From an uncultured Muribaculaceae bacterium (lineage in GTDB: Bacteria; Bacteroidota; Bacteroidia; Bacteroidales; Muribaculaceae), in assembly GCA_934667475.1 (NCBI GenBank), contig CAKUMB010000010.1:1-64000 (forward strand): a stretch of DNA of 64,000 bases. Reading direction: 5' to 3'. Below the pieces are notes generated by a model. That model had not been told where the DNA came from. It saw only the letters and a list, made by a program, of their open reading frames with translations, and searched no databases. Each line of letters starts with the position of its first letter. Position 1 is the first letter of the stretch. A program made the position numbers and the translations under genes. Shown here in pieces: positions 26,960 through 34,885 of the stretch.

Positions 26960-28729
26960 ATGAAGAAAGTTTACAAACTTTTAGCAGCAGCCATGGTGGC
27001 ACTGGCACCAATGGCAGCAATGGCACAGGCAGCCACACAGCCTGTGGCCCTGTGGGGCAAATTGGTGAGCGCACCGCAAAAAACGGGCATGGGCTATGAC
27101 CTGGCAGTGGCCAGCGACGGCGCCCTGTATTCACTCACCAGCGCAGGCACTATGACCGATGCCGAGGAGATTAAGTTTGGCACCGAGGTGATAGGCCACG
27201 GCACCACCAACTCCACTACATCGGGCAACCAGAACCTGGTGCTCATCAAGACCGACGGCAACGGCAACCGCCTGTGGAGCGCATACTCCACAATCGGCGA
27301 CCTCTACTCGGGCGGCGGCTGGCTGGCAGCGACCAACGACGGCGGCGTGATGATGGTGGTGAAGTTCCGCCACAGCAACGGCCGCACAGAGAAGCCCGCA
27401 TTTGTTGACGGCACCGGCAAGACCACCGAGCTCGACTGGGCAGCCAACGACAACGGCCGCTTCTACCGCATGGTGATGGTGCGCTTCTCGAAAGACGGTG
27501 CCATTGAGTGGACACGCATGGCCGATATTGACACCACTCCGCAAAAGAAGGCCACAACATACTCTAAAATCACCCCCGACGGATTTGATGTGTATACCGC
27601 AAAAATGGACGGCAACCAAAACCTGTATGTGGGCGGACGCTTCCGCATGCCCATCACATTCCAGAAGGCCGACGGCTCGAAGGTGACTCTCACCCCCTGC
27701 AACGTAAAAGACTGGACCGGTGACCCTCAAACACAGAACGGCGACCTCTTCATTGCCAAGTTTGACGCCAACGGCAACTATCTGAAGAGCCTGGTGAGCA
27801 CCGACAGCGCCAGCTACACCGCCATCAAGAATGTGCGCATAGCCAACGACAAGCTCTACTTCGAGGGCTACTTCCAGGGCCGCACCATGAATGGCGCAAT
27901 CAACCCTGTGAAGCTGGGCGGCATTGACCTGGGCCTGAAGAACGCCAACACCGCCCTGCTGGTGGGTGTGGCCGACCTCGACATGAACGTGCTCAATGCC
28001 AAGACATTCGCCTCGGAGGTGAGCGGTTCGGTGTATCAAACCACCGCACTCGATGTGATTGACAACAACATCTACCTCACCGGCAAGACCAAGTGCAAAC
28101 TCGACCTGGCCAGCGGCACGATGGACGCAAGCAACACCACACGCGACGGATATCTGATTAAGCTCAACAGCGACCTCGAGCCGCAGGGCTCTGCACTCAA
28201 CGGCAAGAACCAAAGCGGATTCATGGGCGTGGTGGCCGACCGCAACGACAACGACAACATATATGTGCTGGGCCACAACCTGATGAGCAATCTGTTTATG
28301 AAGAAATATGACCGCAACACCCTTGCATACAAGGATGTGGAATGGAATTTGACCGACAACGCATCGGCAATTTTCCCGATGGTGGCATCTAACGACACGC
28401 TGTATGCACTGTCGCGCGTAAGAGGCACAGTGAAGTTCATTGGCGGCGAAATTTCACTCTCATCATCGTCATTCAACGCTCTGGTGGCAGCATTCAAACT
28501 GCCCGTGCACACCACCACAGCCATCGAGACCGTGGCCGACTGCAACGACATCAACGTGACCGCCACCCGCGGTGCTATCAACATCACCACAGCCACTCAG
28601 ACCACAGTGAATGTGTATAACATCACTGGCGCCCTGGTGGCCAGCGTGAAGACTGGCGAGGGCACCACCACAGTGGAACTGCCCGCCGGCCTCTACATTG
28701 CCGCAGGCAAGAAGCTGATAGTGCGCTAA
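26960..28729 (+). CDS. Secreted beta-propeller-like protein with sorting-like tail
   Basis: 589 residues. Signal peptide 1-22 (ending AMAQA). The body (about 30-510) has repeated blocks such as LVLIKTDGNGNRLWSAYS, MVRFSKDGAIEWTR, LFIAKFDANGNYLKSL and YLIKLNSDLEPQG, which are propeller-blade-like repeats seen in secreted SBBP/PKD-type proteins. The last 45 residues (VNVYNITGALVASVKTGEGTTTVELPAGLYIAAGKKLIVR) are a good type IX sorting-like tail. Catalytic residues are not evident. It is transcribed divergently from the TonB receptor operon and ends at a strong terminator. Confidence 0.7.
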   Translation: MKKVYKLLAAAMVALAPMAAMAQAATQPVALWGKLVSAPQKTGMGYDLAVASDGALYSLTSAGTMTDAEEIKFGTEVIGHGTTNSTTSGNQNLVLIKTDGNGNRLWSAYSTIGDLYSGGGWLAATNDGGVMMVVKFRHSNGRTEKPAFVDGTGKTTELDWAANDNGRFYRMVMVRFSKDGAIEWTRMADIDTTPQKKATTYSKITPDGFDVYTAKMDGNQNLYVGGRFRMPITFQKADGSKVTLTPCNVKDWTGDPQTQNGDLFIAKFDANGNYLKSLVSTDSASYTAIKNVRIANDKLYFEGYFQGRTMNGAINPVKLGGIDLGLKNANTALLVGVADLDMNVLNAKTFASEVSGSVYQTTALDVIDNNIYLTGKTKCKLDLASGTMDASNTTRDGYLIKLNSDLEPQGSALNGKNQSGFMGVVADRNDNDNIYVLGHNLMSNLFMKKYDRNTLAYKDVEWNLTDNASAIFPMVASNDTLYALSRVRGTVKFIGGEISLSSSSFNALVAAFKLPVHTTTAIETVADCNDINVTATRGAINITTATQTTVNVYNITGALVASVKTGEGTTTVELPAGLYIAAGKKLIVR

Positions 28730-28763
28730 GCTGAACAGACACTACATTTCATACCTTACACAC

Positions 28764-28818
28764 CGGGCCGACGGGCCGCCTCACAACCGCTGAGGCACCC
28801 GCCGGCCCGAGTTTTTTT
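28764..28818 (+). terminator. Terminator after the beta-propeller gene
   Basis: Long stem: CGGGCCG, CGGG, GCCTCA on the left pair with TGAGGC, CCCG, CGGCCCG on the right, with small bulges, ending at 28809, followed by T7 (28812-28818). The T-tract also supplies the -33 element of the next promoter. Confidence 0.9.
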
Positions 28819-28847
28819 GCTTGGTAGGGCAAATTACGCTAACTTTA
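28816..28847 (+). promoter_or_regulatory. Promoter of the HrpB helicase gene
   Basis: -33 TTTG (28816-28819), 20 bases, -7 TAACTTTA (28840-28847), one mismatch from TAnnTTTG. The ATG at 28853 falls where the transcript would start. Confidence 0.55.
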
Positions 28848-28852
28848 CACTC

Positions 28853-31366
28853 ATGAACGTGGATGAAATAATTGAGCGCGCGGGCCGGCTGCCGGCGGCG
28901 CAAATAGCCAATAGGCTCAACAGCGAGCTGGAAAGCAGCGGAACGGTGGTGGTCACCGCTCCGCCCGGAGCGGGCAAGTCGACCCTGCTGCCACTGACCA
29001 TAATGGCCGGCAGCGGCGGCACTGGCAAGACACTGATGCTGGAGCCCCGCCGCCTGGCCGCACGGCAAATAGCCGAGCGCATGGCGCACACGCTGGGCGA
29101 GGCGGTGGGCCGCACGGTGGGCTACCGAGTGAGGCTTGAAAGCCGCACGTCGGCAGCAACGCGCGTAGAGGTGCTCACCGAGGGCATTCTCACGCGCATG
29201 CTTGTGGACGACGCCACGCTCGACGGTGTCGACACAGTGATATTCGACGAGTTTCACGAGCGCAGCATCAACTCCGACCTGGCACTGGCACTGACACGGC
29301 TGGTGCAGCAAACGCTAAGGCCCGAACTGAAGATAGTGATTATGTCGGCCACCATCGACACCAGCGCCATCTGCACCACACTGGGAGCGCCGCTGGTGGA
29401 GAGCGAGGGGCGCATGCACCCCGTGCAAGTGACACACTCGGCCGACGACTGCCCCATGCGCGAGTGCGCCCAGGCCGTGGCCAGCGCCACCCGCAAGGCC
29501 CACCGCGAGGGCGAGGGCGACATCTTGGCCTTCCTGCCCGGTCAGGGGGAAATAGCGCAGTGCGCCGAACTGCTGGGCGACGCGCTGGCACCGACTCGCG
29601 TGTATCCGCTGTATGGCAACCTGCCGCCCGAGCAGCAGCGCCAGGCCATTGCGCCGTCGGCACCGGGCGAGCGCAAGGTGGTGCTGGCCACGCCCATAGC
29701 CGAGACATCGGTGACCATAGAGGGCGTGCGCGCGGTGGTGGACTCTGGACTGTGCCGCAAACTGGTGTTTGACCCGCGCACGGGTCTCAGCCACCTCGAG
29801 ACGGCCCGCATAAGCCTCGACATGGCCACGCAGCGCACCGGGCGCGCGGGCCGCGTGGCCAGCGGTGTGTGCCACAGGCTGTGGACACTGGCCACCGAGC
29901 ACCACATGGAGCAGCAGCGCAAGCCCGAGATTGTGGAGGCCGACTTGGCACCGATGGTGCTGAGCGTGGCCGCCTTTGGCGAGGCCGATGTGATGTCGCT
30001 GCCGTGGCTCACCCCGCCGCCAGCCGGCAATGTGGCCGGAGCGCGACACCTGCTGGAGCAGCTTGGAGCCATTGACGGCAACAGCTGCATCACCCACACC
30101 GGCCGACGCATGGCAGCCCTGCCCTGCCACCCGCGAATTGCCCGCATGATTCTCGGTGCGGAAAGCCCTGAGCTTAAAAGTATGGCCTGCGACATCGCCG
30201 CCCTGCTCGAGGAGAAAGACCCGATGGCCGAAAGCGGCGATGCCGACCTCACTGTGCGCCTTGCCGCGCTGCGCTCGGCCCGCGGGCGGAAAAATCCTGG
30301 CCGATGGGCGCGCATAGCCAAAATTGCAGCCGACTACCGCCGCATGGCGCACGCCATCGAGGACAACGGCGGCGTGGCGGCCACCGATGCCGGACGGCTG
30401 GTGGCCTACGCCTATCCCGAGCGCGTGGCCATGGCCACCGACGGCATCGGACACTACCGGCTGGCCAGCGGCGGAATGGTGGCCATCGACCAGGCCGACG
30501 CCCTCACGGCCCACCCGTGGATTGCCATAGCCTCGATGCATGCGCCTGCGGGCGGTGCCGGACGCGTGTTTCTGGCCGCACCGCTCAACCCCAACGAGCT
30601 TGACGGCAGCATGGTGAATGAGCGCGACCACGTGGCGTGGGACGGCAAGCAAGGCTGCATCGCCGCCCGCCACGAGCGCCGCGTGGGCTCGCTGGTGATT
30701 GGCAGCAAGCCGCTGCACAATGTGGCTCCCGAGCTGATTGCCGCCACCATTTGCCAAGCCGCACACAAGGACGGGCTGAGCATGCTCGACTGGAACGACG
30801 ACGTGCAGCGGCTGCAACGCCGAGTGGCGCAAGTGGCCGCATGGCACCCCGAGAAGAACATTCCCGACCTGTCGACACCACACCTGCTGGCCACTGCCGA
30901 GCAGTGGCTGCCACTGTATCTGAGCCAAGGCGGCCGCATGCCCACCAGCGTGGCCGAACTGAAGTGCATTGACCTGTGCGGCGCCATCCGGGCCATTGTG
31001 CCCTATGAGCTGCAAGCCGAAATCGACCGTCTGGCCCCGTCGCACGTGCAGGTGCCCACGGGCAGCCGCATCAGGGTGGACTACCGCCAGGGAGCCGAGG
31101 CCCCTGTGCTGAGTGTGAGACTGCAAGAGTGCTTTGGCATGGCCGGCACACCGTGTGTTGACGGCGGGCGGCAGCCGCTGCTTATGGAACTGCTGTCGCC
31201 GGGATTCAAGCCGGTGCAGCTCACGCAAGACCTGCAAAGCTTTTGGCAAAACACCTACTTTGAGGTGCGCAAAGAGCTGCGCCGCCGCTACCCCAAGCAC
31301 TACTGGCCCGACAACCCGCTCGAAGCTCCCGCCGTGCGTGGCGTGAAACGCAAGAAGGACAGTTGA
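28853..31366 (+). CDS. hrpB: ATP-dependent helicase HrpB
   Basis: 837 residues, normal HrpB length. DEAH-type helicase of uncertain RNA role. Walker A is TAPPGAGKST near residue 40, Walker B/motif II is DEFHERS (the HrpB form of DExH), motif III is MSATID, motif VI is QRTGRAGRVASG. The C-terminal HrpB domain (about 600-837) includes PTGSRIRVDYRQG and the end block DLQSFWQNTYFEVRKELRRRYPKHYWPDNPLEA. ATG 28853 gives MNVDEIIERAGRLPA, just before the helicase core. Stands alone between a terminator and a pseudogene. Confidence 0.95.
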   Translation: MNVDEIIERAGRLPAAQIANRLNSELESSGTVVVTAPPGAGKSTLLPLTIMAGSGGTGKTLMLEPRRLAARQIAERMAHTLGEAVGRTVGYRVRLESRTSAATRVEVLTEGILTRMLVDDATLDGVDTVIFDEFHERSINSDLALALTRLVQQTLRPELKIVIMSATIDTSAICTTLGAPLVESEGRMHPVQVTHSADDCPMRECAQAVASATRKAHREGEGDILAFLPGQGEIAQCAELLGDALAPTRVYPLYGNLPPEQQRQAIAPSAPGERKVVLATPIAETSVTIEGVRAVVDSGLCRKLVFDPRTGLSHLETARISLDMATQRTGRAGRVASGVCHRLWTLATEHHMEQQRKPEIVEADLAPMVLSVAAFGEADVMSLPWLTPPPAGNVAGARHLLEQLGAIDGNSCITHTGRRMAALPCHPRIARMILGAESPELKSMACDIAALLEEKDPMAESGDADLTVRLAALRSARGRKNPGRWARIAKIAADYRRMAHAIEDNGGVAATDAGRLVAYAYPERVAMATDGIGHYRLASGGMVAIDQADALTAHPWIAIASMHAPAGGAGRVFLAAPLNPNELDGSMVNERDHVAWDGKQGCIAARHERRVGSLVIGSKPLHNVAPELIAATICQAAHKDGLSMLDWNDDVQRLQRRVAQVAAWHPEKNIPDLSTPHLLATAEQWLPLYLSQGGRMPTSVAELKCIDLCGAIRAIVPYELQAEIDRLAPSHVQVPTGSRIRVDYRQGAEAPVLSVRLQECFGMAGTPCVDGGRQPLLMELLSPGFKPVQLTQDLQSFWQNTYFEVRKELRRRYPKHYWPDNPLEAPAVRGVKRKKDS

Positions 31367-31417
31367 ATTTGCAACTTTTTTTGCTCTCTTTGCACTATAG
31401 CCAAAGCGAAATCAGTG

Positions 31418-31874
31418 ATGAAGAAATTCATAGCAGCCATAGCGGCAATAGACCGCAGGCAAAGCCTACATCCACACGGCCGGATACACCGACCGCGCCG
31501 ACTCGCTGTGGCAGCACCTGCCCAAGCAGGACGACTTTCTGGAGAGCATGGCCGCAGCGGCGCAAGGCGTGGCCGACTACTTTGGCAAAAATATAATCTA
31601 CATTAATGTGATGAACAACATGAGCGTGGACTGCGACTGCGACAGCCATACCGCCGTCCCCAAGCTGAAGGACATGGGCATTCTGGCATCGACCGACCCA
31701 GTGGCCCTCGACCAGGCCTGCCTCGACTTGGTGTTCAACCACAAGGGCAAGCCTGGCGATGACGAGAAACCGCTGATAGAGCGCATCAACCGCCAGCACG
31801 GCTCCTACATCACCGTGTATGCCGAACAGATAGGCCTCGGCAGCCGCACCTACCAGCTGGTGAAAATCAAGTAG
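31418..31874 (+). pseudogene. DUF362-family iron-sulfur protein, internally deleted and frameshifted
   Basis: A start (ATG 31418, MKKFIAAIAAI) is followed after 11 codons by a jump into another frame that reads AGKAYIHTAGYTDRADSLWQHLPKQDDFLESMAAAAQGVADYFGKN and continues to the stop at 31874 (IYINVMNNMSVDCDCD, then ASTDPVALDQACLDLV). That second part is the C-terminal third of DUF362 proteins, which are normally about 350-380 residues and carry two 4Fe-4S motifs before this region. The frame of the C-terminal part is closed by a stop at 31449. A deletion of roughly 600-700 bases plus frame loss explains it. A short functional product from ATG 31548 (108 residues) is unlikely. Confidence 0.8.
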
Positions 31875-31941
31875 CCCAAAGGACTACACCCCAGCTTATT
31901 TAGCGCATGAATTTGTAGCGCATTAACTGGCATGAAATAAG

Positions 31942-31978
31942 GCAGCACCCCCTGTGGCACCCCACCAGGGGGTGCTGC
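31942..31978 (+). terminator. Hairpin after the DUF362 remnant
   Basis: 13-base perfect stem (GCAGCACCCCCTG and complement), 11-base loop, then TTTGTTG. The short T-tract makes termination likely but not certain. Confidence 0.7.
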
Positions 31979-32033
31979 TTTGTTGCGATTTCAGACGATA
32001 ATACCTACATGGGGTGATAGGGTGAACACTTTT

Positions 32034-32049
32034 TACCTATTTTTAGGTA
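32034..32049 (+). promoter_or_regulatory. Dyad operator TACCTA-N4-TAGGTA of the porin/imelysin operon
   Basis: TACCTA (32034-32039), TTTT, TAGGTA (32044-32049). An extra half-site TACCTA lies at 32002-32007. Same core, spacer and promoter position as the site at 26705-26724. Confidence 0.75.
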
Positions 32050-32080
32050 TTTTCCTTTTTTGTGAGGTGCAATAACTTTG
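32050..32080 (+). promoter_or_regulatory. Promoter of the porin/imelysin/di-haem/CcsBA operon
   Basis: -7 TAACTTTG (32073-32080) with a poor -33 (TTTT at 32050-32053, 19 bases away), which suggests that an activator may be needed. The GTG start at 32112 follows the purine-rich AAAAAGGGAAA. Confidence 0.6.
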
Positions 32081-32111
32081 CACCAGTAAAAAAGCAAAAC
32101 AAAAAGGGAAA

Positions 32112-33446
32112 GTGAAACAATCTACAATTCTATCGCTGGTGGCCATTGCGGCCATAGGTTCGCACCAGGCGGCAACGGCCGCCGACAACACCGGCAACAC
32201 CCAATCATCGGAACAAAACAGCACTAAGACCGAGCAGCGCCGAGGCTTCTTGAGCGGCCTGAGCGTGGGCGGATATGGCGAGGTGGCACTGTCGCGCAAC
32301 TTCTACAGCGACAACGTGTACCGCTATAGCAACGCCGGCAAGTATAAGGACGACCCGAGCCACGGACGCTTCGACATTCCGCATGCCGTAATCTACCTGA
32401 ACTATGAGTTTGGCAGCGGCTGGCGCATGGGCACCGAAATCGAGTTTGAACACACTGGCACAGGCGTGTCGTTTGAGAAAGAATATGAGGAAAGCGGCGA
32501 ATGGGAGCAGGAAGTGGAAAAAGGCGGCGAGGTGGAGCTGGAGCAGTTCTGGCTTGAGAAGACCATAAAGCCGTGGCTCAACATTCGGGCCGGACACATT
32601 GTGGTGCCAGTGGGCCTGAACAACAGCGCACACGAGCCGCTGAACTTCTTCACCGTGTACCGCCCCGAGGGCGAGAACACCATTCTGCCCAGCACGTGGC
32701 ACGAGACTGGCGTGAGCCTGTGGGGCCGCACCAAGCACTGGAAATACCAGCTGCAATTCCTGCCCGGCCTCGACGCCATGAACTTCTCGCGCGACTATTG
32801 GATTCAGAAGGGCGCACACTCGGCATTTGAATTCAAGGTGGCCAACAAATATGCCGGTGCGCTGCGCATCGACAACTACTCAGTGCCCGGCCTGCGCCTG
32901 GGCGTGAGCGGATACTACGGCCACAGCATCGACAACACCCTGGGCCGCGACGCCAACGGCAAGGCAAGCCGCCTGAAAGGCGCAGTGGCCATCGGCAGTT
33001 TCGACTTCACCTACAACGCCCACAACACCATAGTGCGCGGCCAGCTGACCTACGGCCATCTGGGCGACGCCGTTGAGGTCTACGCCCTGCCTGGCCGCCA
33101 GTCGAAGACCAGCCCGTTCTCGCAAGACCACGTGGGCAAGGCAGCCATCGCCACAGGCGTTGAGGCCGGATATGACTTCTTCTCGCAAATTGCGCAGACG
33201 CGCGCACGCCACCAGAAGATGTATGTGTTTGGCCGCTACGAGTACTACAACAGCTACATCCCCGACAAAAACAAAGAGCCCGAATATCCCTACACACAGC
33301 GTCACCGCATGGCGGTGGGCTTGAACTACTTCCCCATTCCGCAAATCGTGGTTAAGGCCGAATACTCCAAACGGTTCTTGAAGGCGCAGTACAACGACGA
33401 GCCATCGATTTCGATCGGCATCGCCTACCAGGGCTTTTTCAAGTAA
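32112..33446 (+). CDS. Porin-like outer-membrane beta-barrel protein, GTG start
   Basis: 444 residues. The only plausible start is GTG 32112, which gives a lysine-containing signal peptide (MKQSTILSLVAIAAIGSHQAATA) after a good Shine-Dalgarno-like AGGGAAA. The mature protein reads as a barrel (LSVGGYGEVALSRNF, FDIPHAVIYLNYEFGSGWRMGTEIEFEHTG, LNIRAGHIVVPVGLNN) and ends ISIGIAYQGFFK. It resembles phosphate-selective porin-like proteins. As first gene of an operon with imelysin, di-haem enzyme and CcsBA, it may be the outer-membrane entry route for their substrate. Confidence 0.8.
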   Translation: MKQSTILSLVAIAAIGSHQAATAADNTGNTQSSEQNSTKTEQRRGFLSGLSVGGYGEVALSRNFYSDNVYRYSNAGKYKDDPSHGRFDIPHAVIYLNYEFGSGWRMGTEIEFEHTGTGVSFEKEYEESGEWEQEVEKGGEVELEQFWLEKTIKPWLNIRAGHIVVPVGLNNSAHEPLNFFTVYRPEGENTILPSTWHETGVSLWGRTKHWKYQLQFLPGLDAMNFSRDYWIQKGAHSAFEFKVANKYAGALRIDNYSVPGLRLGVSGYYGHSIDNTLGRDANGKASRLKGAVAIGSFDFTYNAHNTIVRGQLTYGHLGDAVEVYALPGRQSKTSPFSQDHVGKAAIATGVEAGYDFFSQIAQTRARHQKMYVFGRYEYYNSYIPDKNKEPEYPYTQRHRMAVGLNYFPIPQIVVKAEYSKRFLKAQYNDEPSISIGIAYQGFFK

Positions 33447-33492
33447 AAATTCATCTATAGAAAAAAACATCAACTAAAAAAAACATAAGGAA

Positions 33493-34752
33493 ATGAAGAC
33501 ATTAAAACTCACAGTGATGGCTTTGGCAGCCATCTTCACTCTGGGCCTTGCCTCGTGCAGCGACAGCAAAGACGAGCCCAACAATGGTGGAACCACCCTG
33601 AGCGAAGGCGACAAGCTGCTGCAGGAAGTGCTTGCACAGAACGTGGACGGCAACATCAACTACACCTACAAGGAATTGGCCGACAGCACCAACCAGCTGT
33701 ATGACGCACTGAAGCAGATGCGCGAGGCCTCAAAGACCAACAGCGTGACACAGGAGATGGTGAACGACGCCTGCGACAAATTCCTCAAGGCCCGCTCAAA
33801 CTACGAGCAAAGCGAGGCATTCCTGCTGGGCGCCGCAGCCGACTTCAGCATCGACCCGCACATCGACTCATGGCCCCTTGACCTGAGCCAGCTGCTCATA
33901 TTGTTTGAAAGTCCGAAAATGATTGAGAACCTCGATGGTGAGGACGGCGCCGAAGTAGCCAACAGCTCACTGGGCCAGAGCCTGCTCGGCTTCCACGGCA
34001 TTGAGTTCATCCTGTTCCGCGACGGCCAGCCCCGCAACGCCGCAGAGCTTAACGCCAACGGCCACGACTCGTATAACAAGGACAACCTCGACTTCACCCA
34101 GTTCAATGGCGAGTATGAACTGATTTACGCCACTGCAGTGTGCGGCGACCTGCGCAACAGCGTTTACCGCCTTGAAACTTCGTGGAACGCCGATGCCCCC
34201 AAGAGCCACTTCGACATTATGGAGGCCCTTGAGTGGAGCACTGTGACCACCACCAGCGGCATCTCGTATGGCGAAAACATGAAGAAGGCCGGTGTGATAG
34301 GCAGCACCTACACCAGCGTAAAGAACGCCGTGAGCGCAGTGCTCGTGGGCGATGGCGGTGCAGCCGGCATCAGCGACGAAGTTGGCAATGTGAAAATCAA
34401 CAATCCATACTCGGGCGCAGACATCAGCTACATCGAGTCGGCCTACAGCCACAACTCGCTCACCGACTTCTGGCACAACATTCAGAGCATCAAGAACACT
34501 TGGATGGGCGGCCGTCCCGAAAGCCGCAACTCGGCAAAATCGTTTGAGGCCTACTTCAAGAAATACGCTCCCGAAATCAACACCGAAGTAGAAAACGCAC
34601 TCAATGAAGCACAGGCCAAGATTTATGCAATTCCCGCACCCTTCGTGCTGAACTACAACAGCCCCAAGTGCCAGGACGCCATCGAAGCCTGCCAAAAGGT
34701 GACAAACGCACTGAACAAGGCTAACGACTTTATTCAGAACACCAACAAGTAA
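33493..34752 (+). CDS. Imelysin family lipoprotein
   Basis: 419 residues. Lipobox LASC with Cys22. Imelysin-like proteins are helical surface or periplasmic proteins tied to iron uptake (for example EfeO and IrpA). The family motif GxHxxE is seen as Gly166-Phe-His168-Gly-Ile-Glu171 in LLGFHGIEFILF. PLDLSQLLILFES and the helical ends fit a full domain at about 40-415. Despite the name it is not a peptidase in known members. It lies 46 bases after the porin gene and before a di-haem enzyme, the usual Bacteroidota neighbourhood. Confidence 0.92.
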   Translation: MKTLKLTVMALAAIFTLGLASCSDSKDEPNNGGTTLSEGDKLLQEVLAQNVDGNINYTYKELADSTNQLYDALKQMREASKTNSVTQEMVNDACDKFLKARSNYEQSEAFLLGAAADFSIDPHIDSWPLDLSQLLILFESPKMIENLDGEDGAEVANSSLGQSLLGFHGIEFILFRDGQPRNAAELNANGHDSYNKDNLDFTQFNGEYELIYATAVCGDLRNSVYRLETSWNADAPKSHFDIMEALEWSTVTTTSGISYGENMKKAGVIGSTYTSVKNAVSAVLVGDGGAAGISDEVGNVKINNPYSGADISYIESAYSHNSLTDFWHNIQSIKNTWMGGRPESRNSAKSFEAYFKKYAPEINTEVENALNEAQAKIYAIPAPFVLNYNSPKCQDAIEACQKVTNALNKANDFIQNTNK

Positions 34753-34781
34753 GCAATTTCACTCAATTCCCCATAGAATAA

Positions 34782-34831
34782 GGGAGACGGAGCCACGATA
34801 GCGCGATGGGGCGCAGTGGCGGCCGTCTCCC
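34782..34831 (+). other. Hairpin between the imelysin and di-haem genes
   Basis: GGGAGACGG (34782-34790) pairs with CCGTCTCCC (34823-34831); inside, GCCAC pairs with GTGGC. There is no T-tract, so it may trim or stabilise mRNA between the two genes and does not look like a full terminator. Confidence 0.55.
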
Positions 34832-34885
34832 ATTTGGGGTTAATAACACAGACGAAACTAAAATTCAATATTTCACGAAACTACT

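Noticed and set aside
29315..31300. Minus-strand open frame of 661 codons opposite hrpB
   Set aside because: Same pattern: antisense to a clear helicase, low-complexity composition, no recognisable motif.
31548..31874. Stand-alone 108-residue DUF362-like gene
   Set aside because: The coding likeness continues upstream of this Met to 31455, so the Met is internal; without the iron-sulfur motifs a functional small protein is improbable.
26705..32049. DtxR/IdeR or Fur box identity for the shared dyad
   Set aside because: IdeR-type sites have TTAGG on the left and CCTAA on the right; here CCTA is left and TAGG right. Fur-type GATAATGATAAT pattern is absent. The regulator is left unnamed.
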